Source of the DNA: Cellulomonas sp. P24
GTDB lineage: Bacteria > Actinomycetota > Actinomycetes > Actinomycetales > Cellulomonadaceae
Length of the DNA stretch: 64,000 nucleotides
Direction: 5' to 3'
Assembly: GCF_024704385.1 (NCBI RefSeq)
Contig: NZ_JAJDFX010000002.1
Coordinates: 2,480,001-2,544,000 of the forward strand
Shown: positions 1-9,125 of the stretch, piece by piece
Layout: every line of letters starts with the position of its first letter
Position numbering within the stretch: the first letter of the stretch is position 1
Made by a program: the position numbers and the translations under genes
The notes under the pieces: generated by a model
What the model saw: only the letters and a program-made list of their open reading frames with translations
What the model was told of the DNA's origin: nothing
Database searches by the model: none

Positions 1-723
1 CTGTGGTGGTTCGAGCAGGTCGCGGACCTCGTCCCCAACCACGTGGTGACGGCGGAGGCCGGAGAGCACGGTGTGCCCGCCGCGGTGCTGGGGCGCGCCA
101 TGATCTGCCGTCGGCTCGAGATGTACCCGGTGGAGTGCGTCGCACGCGGCTATCTCACCGGATCGGGCCTCGTCGAGTACCGCGCAGGCCAGCAGGTGTG
201 CGGAGTGCCGCTGCCGGCGGGCCTCGTGGACGGCTCGCGGCTCCCGACGCCCATCTTCACGCCGGCGACCAAGGCCGAGCTCGGCGAGCACGACGAGAAC
301 GTCTCCTTCGACGTCGTCGCGAACCGGATCGGCCTCGAGACCGCGACCCGGCTGCGGGACCTCACGCTCGCGGTGTACTCGCGGGCCGAGAGCATCGCGC
401 GCGAGCGGGGCGTGATCCTCGCCGACACGAAGCTCGAGTTCGGGCGTGCGATCGACGGACCGGACGCCGGTGCCGTCGTGCTCGGTGACGAGGTGCTGAC
501 CCCGGACTCGTCGCGGTTCTGGCCGGCCGACACCTGGGCCCCCGGCGGTGCGCAGCCGAGCTTCGACAAGCAGTACGTCCGGGACTGGCTCACGTCGGAC
601 GCGTCGGGCTGGGACCGCACGGGCGACGCGCCGCCGCCGCCGTTGCCCCCCGAGGTGGTCGAGCGCACCCGCGCGCGCTACCTCGAGGCGTTCGAGCGGC
701 TGACCGGCCGAGCCGCGCTCTGA
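1..723 (+). CDS. purC: SAICAR synthetase (PurC), 5' end cut by window edge
   Basis: Phosphoribosylaminoimidazole-succinocarboxamide synthase, the purine step that joins aspartate to CAIR using ATP in the cytoplasm. The frame is open from base 1 and 240 residues are visible. About 50-60 N-terminal residues carrying the start of the ATP site lie outside the window. Visible family motifs are RGYLTGSGLVEY, SFDVVANRIG, LADTKLEFG (the SAICAR synthetase signature), DEVLTPDSSRFW and KQYVRDWL. The TGA stop overlaps the ATG of the amidohydrolase (TGATG), so the two are probably co-transcribed with purS and purQ. Identification is firm. Confidence 0.97.
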   Translation: MWWFEQVADLVPNHVVTAEAGEHGVPAAVLGRAMICRRLEMYPVECVARGYLTGSGLVEYRAGQQVCGVPLPAGLVDGSRLPTPIFTPATKAELGEHDENVSFDVVANRIGLETATRLRDLTLAVYSRAESIARERGVILADTKLEFGRAIDGPDAGAVVLGDEVLTPDSSRFWPADTWAPGGAQPSFDKQYVRDWLTSDASGWDRTGDAPPPPLPPEVVERTRARYLEAFERLTGRAAL

Positions 724-2269
724 TGCCCGGCGGGATGGTCCTCACCGGCGCTCGCGTCGTCGGCACCGACGTGCCCGGTACCCGTCCGATCGGTACCGGC
801 TCCGGGCTCGTCGACGTCCTCGTGCGCGACGGGCGGATCGTCGCCGTCGCGCCGGACCTCGCCGCCGACCTCCCCCGCAGGTGGCGCGCGTGGACCTCGA
901 CGGCCGCCCCGTCGTGCCCGGCCTGTGGGACAACCACGTGCACTTCACGCAGTGGGCGCTCGCACGGCAGCGGCTCGACGTCTCCGGGACGACGTCCGCA
1001 GCCGAGGTCGTCCGGCTCGTCGTCGAACGGCTCCGCACGCAGCCGCTCCCGGACGGGGCGACGCTCACGGGGCTCGGGTTCCGGGACGCGCTGTGGTCGG
1101 ACACCCCGTCGGCGGTGCTGCTCGACGACGCGATCGCCGCGGCCGGCCTCCCGCCCGTCCCGGTGGTCCTGATGTCCGGCGACCTGCACTGCGGCTGGCT
1201 GAACACGGCGGCCCTGCGGTCCCCGGCGCTCGCTGCGCACGGTCTCGGCGACCATCCGACCGGGGTGCTCCGCGAGGCGGAGTGGTTCGCCGCGAGCGAG
1301 GACGTCAGCGTCGTGGCCCCCGACGTGCTCGAACGCCTCGTCGACGAGGCTGCGCGTGCCGCCGCGGCGCGGGGCGTCGTCGGCGTCATGGACGTCGAGA
1401 TCGCCGACAACCTGTCCGTGTGGTCACGACGCGTGCAGTCCGGGATCACCTCGCTGCGGGTGTCCGCCGGCGTCTGGCCCGAGCACCTGGACCGGGCCAT
1501 CGCCCGGGAGCTGGCCACCGGCGACGTCCTGCCGGGGACCGACGGGCTCGTGACGATGGGCCCGCTGAAGATCATCGCGGACGGGTCGCTGAACACCCGG
1601 ACGGCGTACTGCCACGACCCGTACCCGGGGCTGACCGGTCCCGAGGCCCGCGGCGTCCTCACCTACGACCTGGACCGGCTCGTGCCGCTGATGACGCAGG
1701 CTGCACGCCACGGCATTGCGTGCGCGATCCACGCGATCGGCGACCGCGCGAACACCGTCGTGCTCGACGCGTTCGAGAAGAGCGGGGCACGCGGTTCCGT
1801 CGAGCACGCGCAGCTCGTCTCCCCCGAGGACGTCCCGCGCTTCGCCGCCCTCGGTGTCGTCGCGTCGGTGCAGCCCGAGCACGCGATGGACGACCGCGAC
1901 GTCGTCGATCGGTACTGGGCGGACCGGGTGGACCGGGCCTACCCGTACCGGGACCTGCTCGAGTCGGGGGCGCAGCTGGCCCTCGGCTCCGACGCACCGG
2001 TGGCCCCGCTGGACCCGTGGATCTCGATCGCGGCGGCCGTCACCCGTGCGCGCGACGACCGCACGCCGTGGCACCTCGAGCAGGCCCTGCCGATCGGGGC
2101 GGCGCTCGCGGCGTCGGTGCGCAGCAGCGTCGCGCCTGGTCAGCTCGCCGATCTCGCGATCCTCGACGCCGACCCGACCACAACCGACGCCGCGACCCTG
2201 CGGACGATGCCCGTCGCGGCGACCCTGCTCGGCGGACGCGTCACCTGGGGCACCCTCGGAAGTCGGTAG
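723..2269 (+). CDS. YtcJ-type metal-dependent amidohydrolase, frameshifted at 872-876
   Basis: Amidohydrolase-superfamily enzyme, probably hydrolysing an amide or ester substrate that cannot be named from sequence. The reading frame is broken: 723 to about 871 encodes the N-terminal beta-sandwich (LVDVLVRDGRIVAVAPDL) and the frame from about 877 to 2269 encodes the barrel. One extra C in the C5 run at 872-876 joins them into a 515-residue protein, the usual size of YtcJ-like enzymes. Barrel motifs seen are the metal site HVHF, LKIIADGSLNTRT, HAIGDRANT, VEHAQL and GSDAPVAPLDPW. An internal GTG at 881 would give a protein lacking the N-terminal domain. It overlaps purC by one base. The break is more likely a sequence error than decay because no other damage is visible. 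Confidence 0.85.
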
Positions 2270-2318
2270 TCTGAGCACCGCACCCCTCCACCTCCGCCCC
2301 GTGAAACAGGAGCCACCC

Positions 2319-2597
2319 GTGGGACGAGTCGTCGTCAACGTGATGCCGAAGCCCGAGATCCTCGACCCGCAGGGCAAGGCCGTCAACGGCGCCCTCCCGC
2401 GGCTCGGGTTCAGCCAGTTCGTGAGCGTCCGTCAGGGCAAGCGGTTCGAGCTCGAGGTCGACGGTGAGGTCACCGACGAGGTCCTCGCGGCGGCCCGTCG
2501 TGCCGGTGAGACGGTGCTCTCGAACCCGGTCATCGAGGACGTCGTGGACGTCTACGCCGAGACTGCGCACGCCGCGTCCGCCGAGGCGGGCCGCTGA
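2319..2597 (+). CDS. purS: FGAM synthase small subunit PurS
   Basis: PurS, 92 residues, the small structural subunit that bridges PurQ and the short-type PurL in the formylglycinamidine ribonucleotide synthase complex. The start is GTG 2319, chosen because AGGAG lies at 2308-2312 with good spacing and the first residues ([20 protein letters not shown]) match the family N-terminus. GLGFSQ-type core is present as [16 protein letters not shown]. The stop shares a base with the ATG of purQ (TGATG), indicating translational coupling. The partner purL lies 23 kb downstream. Confidence 0.96.
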   Translation: MGRVVVNVMPKPEILDPQGKAVNGALPRLGFSQFVSVRQGKRFELEVDGEVTDEVLAAARRAGETVLSNPVIEDVVDVYAETAHAASAEAGR

Positions 2598-3301
2598 TGC
2601 TCGCAGGAGCCCGCATCGGGGTCGTCACCTTCCCGGGGACCCTCGACGACCGCGACGCCGCGCGCGCCGTCCGGCTCGCGGGCGGCGAGGCCGTATCGCT
2701 GTGGCACGCGGATGCCGACCTGCACGCCGTGGACGCCGTGGTGCTGCCCGGTGGGTTCTCGTACGGCGACTACCTGCGCGCCGGGGCCATCTCGCGGTTC
2801 GCGCCCGTCATGGGGTCGATCATCGACGCGGCGAACGGCGGGATGCCCGTCCTCGGCATCTGCAACGGCTTCCAGGTCCTCACCGAGGCGCACCTGCTGC
2901 CCGGGTCGATGATCAAGAACGACCACCTGCACTTCGTCTGCCGTGAGCAGGTGCTCTCCGTCGAGAACACCGATACCGCATGGACCCGGCTGTACTCCGT
3001 CGGCGAGCGGATCACGATCCCGCTGAAGAACCAGGACGGTCAGTACGTCGCCGACGAGCACACGCTCGACGAGCTCGAGGGCGAGGGGCGCGTCGTCGTC
3101 CGGTACCGCGACGGCAACCCGAACGGGTCGCGTCGCGACATCGCCGGGATCACCAACGCCGCAGGGAACGTCGTCGGCCTCATGCCCCACCCCGAGCACG
3201 CGGTCGAGCCCGGGTTCGGTCCGGACGGGCCGAACGGGCCGCGGACCGGCACCGACGGGCTGCGGTTCTTCGCCTCGGTCATCGGGGCCCTGGTCGGTTG
3301 A
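2597..3301 (+). CDS. purQ: FGAM synthase glutamine amidotransferase subunit PurQ
   Basis: PurQ, 234 residues, the class I glutaminase that supplies ammonia to PurL. The nucleophile cysteine is in [17 protein letters not shown] and the His-Glu pair is in [10 protein letters not shown]. The length is typical for actinobacterial PurQ, which carries a slightly extended region before the final helix. The start ATG overlaps the purS stop. The PurS/PurQ pair shows that the organism uses the three-component enzyme and not the fused large PurL. Confidence 0.97.
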   Translation: MLAGARIGVVTFPGTLDDRDAARAVRLAGGEAVSLWHADADLHAVDAVVLPGGFSYGDYLRAGAISRFAPVMGSIIDAANGGMPVLGICNGFQVLTEAHLLPGSMIKNDHLHFVCREQVLSVENTDTAWTRLYSVGERITIPLKNQDGQYVADEHTLDELEGEGRVVVRYRDGNPNGSRRDIAGITNAAGNVVGLMPHPEHAVEPGFGPDGPNGPRTGTDGLRFFASVIGALVG

Positions 3302-3339
3302 GCGAGAGCGCCCGTGCGGCGTCCGCTGCAGGGTCCCGG

Positions 3340-4400
3340 GTGACGATCGAGTCGGTTCCGTGGGCGGACGCCGACGCGGACCGGCTCCGCACCGAGCAGC
3401 AGGAGGAGCTCAAGTCCCGGTACGACGGTGTGGCGGACCTCGAGCCGCACATCCCGCCCGAGGGTGTCGTCGCGATGCTGCTCGTCCGGGTCGACGGCGT
3501 CGCAGCGGCGTGCGGGGCGCTGCGGGCGCGCGGTGAGGGCATCGGTGAGCTCAAGCGCATGTACGTGTCGCCCGAGTTCCGCGGGCGCGGGCTGTCGCGT
3601 CTCGTGCTCGTCGAGCTCGAACGGCGGGCCGTCGTCCTCGGCTGGGAACGCCTGATCCTGGAGACCGGCGTGCTGCAGCCGGAGGCGATCGGGCTCTACC
3701 TCTCCGAGGGGTACCTGTCGATCCCGAACTACCCGCCGTACGACGTCGAGGCGGACTCCCGGTGCTTCACGAAGCTCGTGGCCGCTCCCGGTGCGACGGC
3801 GCAGACCGGCACGGAGCGAACCGGCGCGGGGCGGACCGGCACCGGGCGGAGGGGGCTGCCGCGTCGACGACCGGCAGATCGGCTTCGGCCGTCCGCGTCG
3901 CTCGCGCGGAACGGCCCGTGGTCGAGATCGTGGACGTCCCGTTCGACGACCCTCGAGCGTTCGAGCTTCGGCGCGAGATGTACGACGAGCTCGCGCCGGT
4001 GTATCCCGAGTTCGACGTCTTCGACGACGGGTTCGCGGCGATGGAGGCGGACGTCGGGGGCGACGTGCACGTCACGCTGCTTGCGATGGTCGGCGGCCGT
4101 GCGATGGGCACGGCGATCCTCCGTCCGGCAGGCGGCAGGTTCGGACCGTCGGCCGGTGAGGTCAAGAAGGTGTTCGTCCGGCCGGAGGCCCGCGGACTCG
4201 GGGTGGCGCGTGCGCTGATGGCGGCCGTCGAGGACGCGGCCCGTGCGGTCGGCTTGAACGCAGTGATCCTGCAGACCGGGTCGCGCCAGCCGGAGGCGAT
4301 CGCGCTCTACGTGAGTCACGGCTACCGTCCGATCGCGCCGTACGGTCCGTACGTCGGTGACACCGTCTCCCTCTGCTTCCAGAAGTCCCTCACCGCCTGA
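3340..4400 (+). CDS. two-domain GNAT acetyltransferase, frameshifted at 3851-3855
   Basis: Two GNAT folds in tandem. Domain 1 (about residues 1-150 from GTG 3340) has the acetyl-CoA loop as ELKRMYVSPEFRGRGLSRLV. Domain 2 (ending at 4400) has EVKKVFVRPEARGLGVARAL. In the sequence as given they are in different frames, and the first frame runs on without a stop to 4218. Adding one G to the G5 run at 3851-3855 joins them through a Thr/Gly/Arg-rich linker into one 353-residue protein. The alternative is two separate genes with the first lacking its stop. Substrate unknown. TTG 3298 is another possible start. Lies 38 bases after purQ. Confidence 0.8.
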
Positions 4401-4410
4401 CCCGTCTCTC

Positions 4411-4471
4411 GTCAAGTGGAGCGATGTGCGCGGACACGCCCGCGTGCCGCGCGCACATCGCTCCACTTGAC
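4411..4471. repeat. hairpin repeat copy A (REP-like family)
   Basis: 61-bp palindrome between the GNAT gene and the lipoprotein gene. Left arm 4411-4432 begins GTCAAGTGGAGCGATGTG and pairs perfectly over 22 bases with 4450-4471. The loop region holds ACACGCCCGCGTG, a second short palindrome with one mismatch in this copy. Five related copies are at 6247, 6796, 24108, 25296 and 54199. Open frames crossing it are spurious. Confidence 0.92.
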
Positions 4472-4597
4472 GGGCGTCGTGGGTCTCGGTGCAGTGGCGT
4501 TGGGCATCGGTTGTCCACAGGGAGGCCCAAGGGCCTGTGAAGGTTCGGTCGTGGCTTGGTACGGTCGCGCCGGACATTTCGGGCACCGGGGGGTGAC

Positions 4598-5299
4598 GTG
4601 CGACGACGTGAGCATGGCGGGGCTGGTGCGGGCGCGGGTTGTGGTGCGAGTGGTGGGCCGGCCGCGCTGGCGTCCGTGATCGCCGGGGGTGATGACCTCA
4701 GGCGCCGGAGCAGGGCGTCCAGCTGGGGCGGCATCGGAGTCGTCGTGCTGGCGGCAAGCCTGGCCGGATGCACGGGTTCCAGTACGCCGGACCCTGAGGT
4801 CAGCTCGAGCAGTGTCGCCTCGGCGTCTGTCGCACCGAGCCCGACGCCGAGCCCGACTGGACCGGTAGCGCCGGTTCGCCCGGCACAGATCGACCAGATG
4901 ACGCCGACGGGTGCGGCCGCCGCGGCGACGTACTTCATCGAGCTCTACGGGTACGTGCTGCAGACCGGCGACCTGACCGCGTGGGACGCGATGAGCTACC
5001 GGACATGCCAGTTCTGCAATGCGACGCACGAGTTCGTCGCCTCGACCTTCCGCGACGGAGGCTCGTTCGTTGGGGGCACGACGACCGCGGAAGTGCTGGC
5101 CGTTCATGCGCTCGCCGAGCTCGAGGGTGGATACCCGGTCGACCTCCGCGTCACGCAGGGCCCGACCGGGAGGCTCGACGCTGCGGGAGCCCAAGTGACG
5201 AGCACCGAGGGTTCGGTGTCCACGGCGCGCTTCCACACGTCCTTCATCAACGGCGCGTGGCGGATTCTGGGCGTTGAGGGTGGGCGTGAGTCGGAGTGA
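4598..5299 (+). CDS. DUF6318-like secreted lipoprotein
   Basis: Predicted lipoprotein: a basic N-terminus, hydrophobic stretch GIGVVVLAASLAGC with a lipobox cysteine, then a Ser/Pro/Thr-rich spacer and a globular C-terminal half. The core (MTPTGAAAAATYFIELYGYV followed by a CQFCNATHE motif) resembles the DUF6318 family of actinobacterial lipoproteins; this is a recognition from memory and the function is unknown. The start is uncertain: GTG 4598 is preceded by a G-rich stretch, GTG 4676 would give a compact signal peptide, and TTG 4556 is also open. It overlaps the next gene by four bases (GTGA), so the two are one operon. Confidence 0.75.
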   Translation: MRRREHGGAGAGAGCGASGGPAALASVIAGGDDLRRRSRASSWGGIGVVVLAASLAGCTGSSTPDPEVSSSSVASASVAPSPTPSPTGPVAPVRPAQIDQMTPTGAAAAATYFIELYGYVLQTGDLTAWDAMSYRTCQFCNATHEFVASTFRDGGSFVGGTTTAEVLAVHALAELEGGYPVDLRVTQGPTGRLDAAGAQVTSTEGSVSTARFHTSFINGAWRILGVEGGRESE

Positions 5300-6183
5300 A
5301 GTGGGTTACTCGCATCTTCGTCGTCAGTCTCCTGGCGAGCGCGTCGTCGCTGCCAACGAGCGTGCGCACCGACAATCAGGACGTCGACTGGAAGAGTCGT
5401 TGGAGCGGGAACGAGGTTGAGGTCTCCGGCCAGACCGAGTCGACCCACAGCATCGCGGTGGCGCCGGATGCGAACGTGCGGTACCAGCAGTCGCCGTGGG
5501 CGGTGTGCATGGACGATGCGTCGATGAACGTGCCGGTGCTGGGGCCCGGGGTGTCCTGCCCGGACACGGCGTTCGAGGCTCTGGCGCTGATCTGCCCGGA
5601 GGGTCAGCATGTGGTCGATCCGGTGTTCGTGTCGGAGCGTGATGCGAGCAGCCCGACGGGGTGGGGTCCGTGGACGTTGTCGACGCCGGGAAGGTGCGTA
5701 GCGTCGGCAGACCTGGCTGCTGAGGTGTCGCGGGAGCTGGCGCGGTTGCCTCTGGCGGCCTCACCGGTGTCGGTGCCACCGAACGGGTGGGTGATGGTGA
5801 ACATGGACACGGTGGTGTTCACGAGCCCCGACGCGCAGGTGTTCGACCTGGTGGTGCTCGGGACGCCGGTGCGGGTCAGTGCGCGCCCGGCGTCGTTCTC
5901 GTGGGACTTCGCTGACGGGACGGACCCGTTGGTGACGTCCGATCCGGGACGCGCGTATCCCCACCAGACGGTGGCGCACACCTACACGCGCGGTGGGTCG
6001 TACGTGGTGGGCCTGACCACGACCTGGGTCGCAGACTTCCAGGTGAACGGTTCTGGGGGGTGGATCCCGGTGCCAGGAACGGCGACCACGACATCGCCGG
6101 GTGCGCCGTTGCAGGTGTACGAGGCCCGCGCGCACCTGGTCGACGGCCCGTGCCCGTCGACCGGGCCGTGCACCCTGACCTGA
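5296..6183 (+). CDS. secreted PKD-type protein
   Basis: 295-residue exported protein with a short signal peptide (MKWVTRIFVVSLLASASS). The C-terminal third contains a PKD/Ig-like unit with FSWDFADGTDPL and HTYTRGGSYVVGL, the usual signature of these extracellular beta-sandwich domains. Four or more cysteines suggest disulfides outside the cell. GTG 5296 overlaps the stop of the lipoprotein gene, so production of the pair is coupled and they may act together at the cell surface. Function unknown. It ends just before hairpin copy B. Confidence 0.8.
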   Translation: MKWVTRIFVVSLLASASSLPTSVRTDNQDVDWKSRWSGNEVEVSGQTESTHSIAVAPDANVRYQQSPWAVCMDDASMNVPVLGPGVSCPDTAFEALALICPEGQHVVDPVFVSERDASSPTGWGPWTLSTPGRCVASADLAAEVSRELARLPLAASPVSVPPNGWVMVNMDTVVFTSPDAQVFDLVVLGTPVRVSARPASFSWDFADGTDPLVTSDPGRAYPHQTVAHTYTRGGSYVVGLTTTWVADFQVNGSGGWIPVPGTATTTSPGAPLQVYEARAHLVDGPCPSTGPCTLT

Positions 6184-6246
6184 ACCGCCTACCCGATCGA
6201 CCGCGCGGCCGGGCGTCGCGCCGGTGCGCACCCAAGTCGGCGCTCG

Positions 6247-6307
6247 GTCAAGTGGAGCGATGTGCGCGGACACGCCCGCGTGTCGCGCGCACATCGCTCC
6301 ACTTGAC
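6247..6307. repeat. hairpin repeat copy B (REP-like family)
   Basis: 61-bp palindrome between two convergent genes (ends at 6183 on plus and 6320 on minus). The arms are identical to copy A, and the loop palindrome ACACGCCCGCGTGT is complete here. It could act as a bidirectional terminator, although there is no T-tract. Confidence 0.93.
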
Positions 6308-6319
6308 GGGGTGCGGGGG

Positions 6320-6715
6320 TCAGGGGGCGGCGTGCATCTCGGTGCCCTGGTGGAAGAGGATGCGCCAGCCGGTCGTCGCGCGGTGCCAGATGGTCGCGCG
6401 GCGGGTCGTGCGCTCGCCCTGACGCAGGACGTACGTGAGCAGATAGGTGTCGGGCGCGAGCTCGCGGCAGTGGAAGTGGTCCGTCTCCCACGGATCCGGT
6501 TCGGCCGCCGCGTAGCGTCGCGCCAAGGTCGCCCAGACGAACTCGCGGCTGTACGCGCGACCTGACGCGCCGATCTCCCAGAAGTCGGGTGCGGTCTGGG
6601 CCTCGAAGTCCTCGCGGGTGGTCCCGAGCTCGAGACGGTGGAAGATCGGTTCTCGCCGTACGAGCTCGGCGAGGATCGGCGCGAGCCGAGGTTCCGTGGT
6701 CAGGTCGGGGCTCAT
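6320..6715 (-). CDS. SnoaL/DUF4440-like (NTF2 fold) protein
   Basis: 131-residue protein starting at ATG 6715 (MSPDLTTEPRL). The pattern of an N-terminal helix LAELVRREPIFHRLELG, a central TAPDFWEIGASGRAYSRE segment and closing beta strands (ATIWHRATTGWRILFHQGT) is typical of DUF4440/SnoaL-like NTF2-fold proteins, which bind small ligands or catalyse simple isomerisations. No catalytic assignment is possible. Longer open sequence upstream runs into hairpin copy C and is not coding. Isolated gene flanked by hairpin copies B and C. Confidence 0.75.
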   Translation of the reverse strand: MSPDLTTEPRLAPILAELVRREPIFHRLELGTTREDFEAQTAPDFWEIGASGRAYSREFVWATLARRYAAAEPDPWETDHFHCRELAPDTYLLTYVLRQGERTTRRATIWHRATTGWRILFHQGTEMHAAP

Positions 6716-6795
6716 CGACAGCTCATCGGGCACAGCTACGACTCTGCCACGACGCGTCAACGCCGAGGAGAGGTGCCGCACCCACACCCACCCCC

Positions 6796-6860
6796 GTGTC
6801 GAGTGGAGCGATGTGCGCGGACACGCCCGCGTGTCTCGCGCACATCGCTCCACTCGACAC
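6796..6860. repeat. hairpin repeat copy C with compensatory change
   Basis: 65-bp palindrome upstream of the SnoaL-like gene. Relative to copies A and B the outer arm reads GTGTCGAGTGGAGCG, and the opposite arm reads CGCTCCACTCGACAC. The A-to-G change in one arm is matched by T-to-C in the other, so pairing is kept. Confidence 0.92.
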
Positions 6861-6894
6861 GGGACGTGCGGCGGTCGACGCGGAAGCAGCAGCT

Positions 6895-7209
6895 CTACGC
6901 GGAGGCGAGGGGACGGCCGAGCGCGGTCTCGCAGGCTTCGACGAGGCCGCCGTCGAGGCCGTACTTGCCTCGGAAGATCGCATCGAGGGTCTCGAAGTGC
7001 ACCATCACCTGCGGGCGGACCATGCCGCAGCCGAGCAGGGCCCCGAGCGCGGCCCGCTGCCGGCGGGTCATGTCGGAGAGTCGGCAGCCACCGGCCAGGT
7101 CGAGGCCAGTGCGCTCGAGCTCGTCCGCAGCGGTGCGCAGCGCCAGGTCGAGCTCCCCGTCGGGGTTCCAGCGGGGGAACGGCGTGGCTGCGGTCTCAGG
7201 TGTGCTCAT
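6895..7209 (-). CDS. small protein of unknown function
   Basis: 104 residues from ATG 7209 (MSTPETAATPFPRWNPDGEL). I do not recognise it with confidence. The segment TRRQRAALGALLG followed by VMVHFETLDAIFRG and GLVEACETALGRPL faintly resembles the N-terminal part of the TIGR02679/DUF2399-type proteins, so this could be a remnant of a longer gene or a small stand-alone relative. It has no signal peptide or membrane segment. The 5' side is the 20-bp tandem repeat and the 3' side is hairpin copy C. Confidence 0.55.
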   Translation of the reverse strand: MSTPETAATPFPRWNPDGELDLALRTAADELERTGLDLAGGCRLSDMTRRQRAALGALLGCGMVRPQVMVHFETLDAIFRGKYGLDGGLVEACETALGRPLASA

Positions 7210-7300
7210 GGGGATCGCAGCGACCGTAGCAGCCCGACCCGCGCGACCGCAGGGACCGAGGGCCTCAGGCACCGCGGCGCCCCGTCGCCATCGCCGCGGT

Positions 7301-7388
7301 GCCCGTGCCGAGCCACCGGTGCCCGTGCCGAGCCACCGGTGCCCGCGCCGAGCCATCAGTGCCCGTGCCGAGCCATCAGTGCCCGCGC
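7301..7388. repeat. 20-bp tandem repeat, 4.4 copies
   Basis: Units GCCCGTGCCGAGCCACCGGT at 7301 and 7321, then two diverged units at 7341 and 7361 with ATCAGT endings, then a partial unit to 7388. It lies just beyond the 3' end of metZ (minus strand), between metZ and the 6895-7209 gene. Period 20 is not a codon multiple, so it is not coding. Confidence 0.9.
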
Positions 7389-7401
7389 ACCGTCAGCGCC
7401 G

Positions 7402-8675
7402 TCAGCGCCGGCTCGCGCCCAGTGCCTGCGTGAGGTCGTCCAGGAGGTCCAGCGGGTCCTCGAGACCGATGCTGAGCCGGACGGTCGACTCCGAGATCCC
7501 CACCGCCGCGCGCCCGGCCGGTCCTAGCTTGCGGTGCGTCGTGGTGGCGGGGTGGGTGACGAGCGACTTGGCGTCGCCGAGGTTGTTCGAGATCGCGACG
7601 ACGCGGAGCGCGTCGAGGAACGCGAACGTGGACCGCTTCGCCACGTCGGGGTCGGCCCCGGGAACGGCGAGGTCGAACGTCACGATCGTGCCACCGCCGC
7701 TCATCTGGCTGGTCGCGAGCGCATGCTGCGGGTGCGACGCCAGGAACGGGTACCGCACCGTGGCGATGCCGGGCTGCCCCTCGAGCCACGTCGCGACCTG
7801 CAGCGCCGCCGCCGTCTGGGCACGGACCCGCAGCGAGAGCGTCTCGAGCCCCTTGAGCAGCACCCAGGCGTTGAACGGGCTGAGGCTCGGCCCGGTGTTG
7901 CGGATCAGCGTCTGGACCGGGCCGTCGATGTACTCGCGCGACCCGAGGATCGCGCCACCGAGCACGCGCCCCTGCCCGTCGATGTGCTTGGTCGCCGAGT
8001 AGACCGTGACGTCGGCGCCCTGCGTGAGTGGTCGCTGGAGCACGGGTGTCGCGAACACGTTGTCGACGACGACCACGGCCCCGGCGGCGTGGGCGAGCTC
8101 GCTCACGCGTGCGACGTCGACGAGGTCCTGCATGGGGTTCGACGGCGTCTCGAAGAACACGACGTCGGCGGGCGTCGCGAGCGCCGCCTCCCACTGGGAG
8201 AGCTCGTGGCCGTCGACGTAGTCGGTGCGGACCCCCAGGACGCGAAGATCTCGTCGAAGATCACGAGGGTCGAGCCGAACAGGGCCCGCGCGGCCACGAT
8301 CCGGCTCCCGGAGCGGACCAGCGCGGCCAACGACGTGAACACGGCGGACATCCCGGTCGCGGTCGCGTAGCAGGCCTCGGCGCCGTCCAGCAGCCGTAGC
8401 CGTTCCTCGAAGGTCGAGACGGTCGGGTTGCCGTACCGCGAGTAGATGAAGCGGTCGGCGTCACCGGCGAACGCGGCCTCGGCGTCGGCCGCGCGGGAGT
8501 AGACGTAGCCCTGGGTGAGGAACAGCGGCTCGGCGGTCTCCTGGAAACCGGTCCGCACCTGCCCGCCGTGGACGGCGAGCGTGTCGGCGCGCAGGCCGGT
8601 CGGCGGGAGCGTGCCGTCGTTCCAGTTCCCGGGGCCCGGCGTTTGCGGGGCGGTCGGGACCGATCCGGTGCTCAT
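7402..8675 (-). CDS. metZ: O-succinylhomoserine sulfhydrylase (MetZ type), frameshifted at 8232-8236
   Basis: Cys/Met metabolism PLP enzyme, 424 residues when repaired. It most likely makes homocysteine from O-succinylhomoserine and sulfide. The PLP lysine is in VYSATKHIDGQGRVLGGAI, which is characteristic of MetZ, and the ring-stacking region is YSRYGNPTVSTFEERL. The N-terminal part (from ATG 8675) and C-terminal part are in different frames. One added base in the C5 run at 8232-8236 (G5 in sense) restores DEIFASWGVRTDYVDG. ATG overlaps the rhodanese stop (ATGA). Control by the SAM-I riboswitch upstream fits a methionine-pathway role. Cystathionine gamma-synthase is the main alternative. Confidence 0.88.
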
Positions 8676-9120
8676 GACTGGGTCCAGGGCAGACCGGTGG
8701 CACGCCAGCCGTGGTCGCCGCGATGGCCCTCGAGGTCGAGGTTGCCCTCGAACCCGTCGAGGACGTTGTACGCAGGTCCGAGCCCTGCGGCGGTCGCGGC
8801 GGTCGCGGCGGCGATCGACCGTGCGCCGGACCGGCACAGGAAGACGACGGGGCGCCCAGGGGTCAGCCCGGCCGCGACGGCCTCCTCCACGAACGTCGCG
8901 TTGCGCGCGCCGGTCGGGTACGTGACCCACTCGACGAACACGGTGCTGCGGCCGAGCGTGCTGACGTCGGGCACCCCGACGTAGCGCCACTCCGCCTCGG
9001 TGCGGACGTCCACGAGGACGGCGTCGGGGTCTGCCGCCAGGAGGTCCCAGGCCTGCTGGGGGAGAGGTCGCCGGCGTAGCCGGAGGGTGTCGCCGCGGTC
9101 GGTGAGTCGGACGTGCTCAT
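8672..9120 (-). CDS. rhodanese-like sulfurtransferase, frameshifted at 9058-9062
   Basis: Single rhodanese domain of about 149 residues when repaired. The active loop is VVFLCRSGARSIAA with the catalytic cysteine, followed by NVLDGFEGNLDLEGHRG. The start ATG 9120 (MSTSDSPTAATPSGYAGDLS) is in a different frame from the domain; adding one base to the G5 run at 9058-9062 gives LSPQQAWDLLAADPDAVLVD and a continuous protein. GGAGG at 9126-9130 is the ribosome site. It is the first gene of an operon with metZ and is presumably a sulfur donor or handler for that step. It sits under the SAM-I riboswitch. Confidence 0.87.
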
Positions 9121-9125
9121 GTGCG

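Noticed and set aside
872-876. Programmed ribosomal frameshifting as the explanation for the split genes
   Set aside because: There is no slippery heptamer or following stimulator common to the sites, the genes are unrelated, and all six need the same +1 base in a plain C/G run. A sequence error is simpler.
4390-4938. Open frames running through hairpin repeat copies (also at 6320-6853, 24184-24165 flanks and 54067-54300)
   Set aside because: They owe their apparent similarity to each other (for example RCAR-like peptides) to the repeated hairpin DNA, not to a conserved protein.
7301-7388. CRISPR array
   Set aside because: The 20-bp units are directly joined without spacers and there are no cas genes in the window. 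No other CRISPR-like array was seen.
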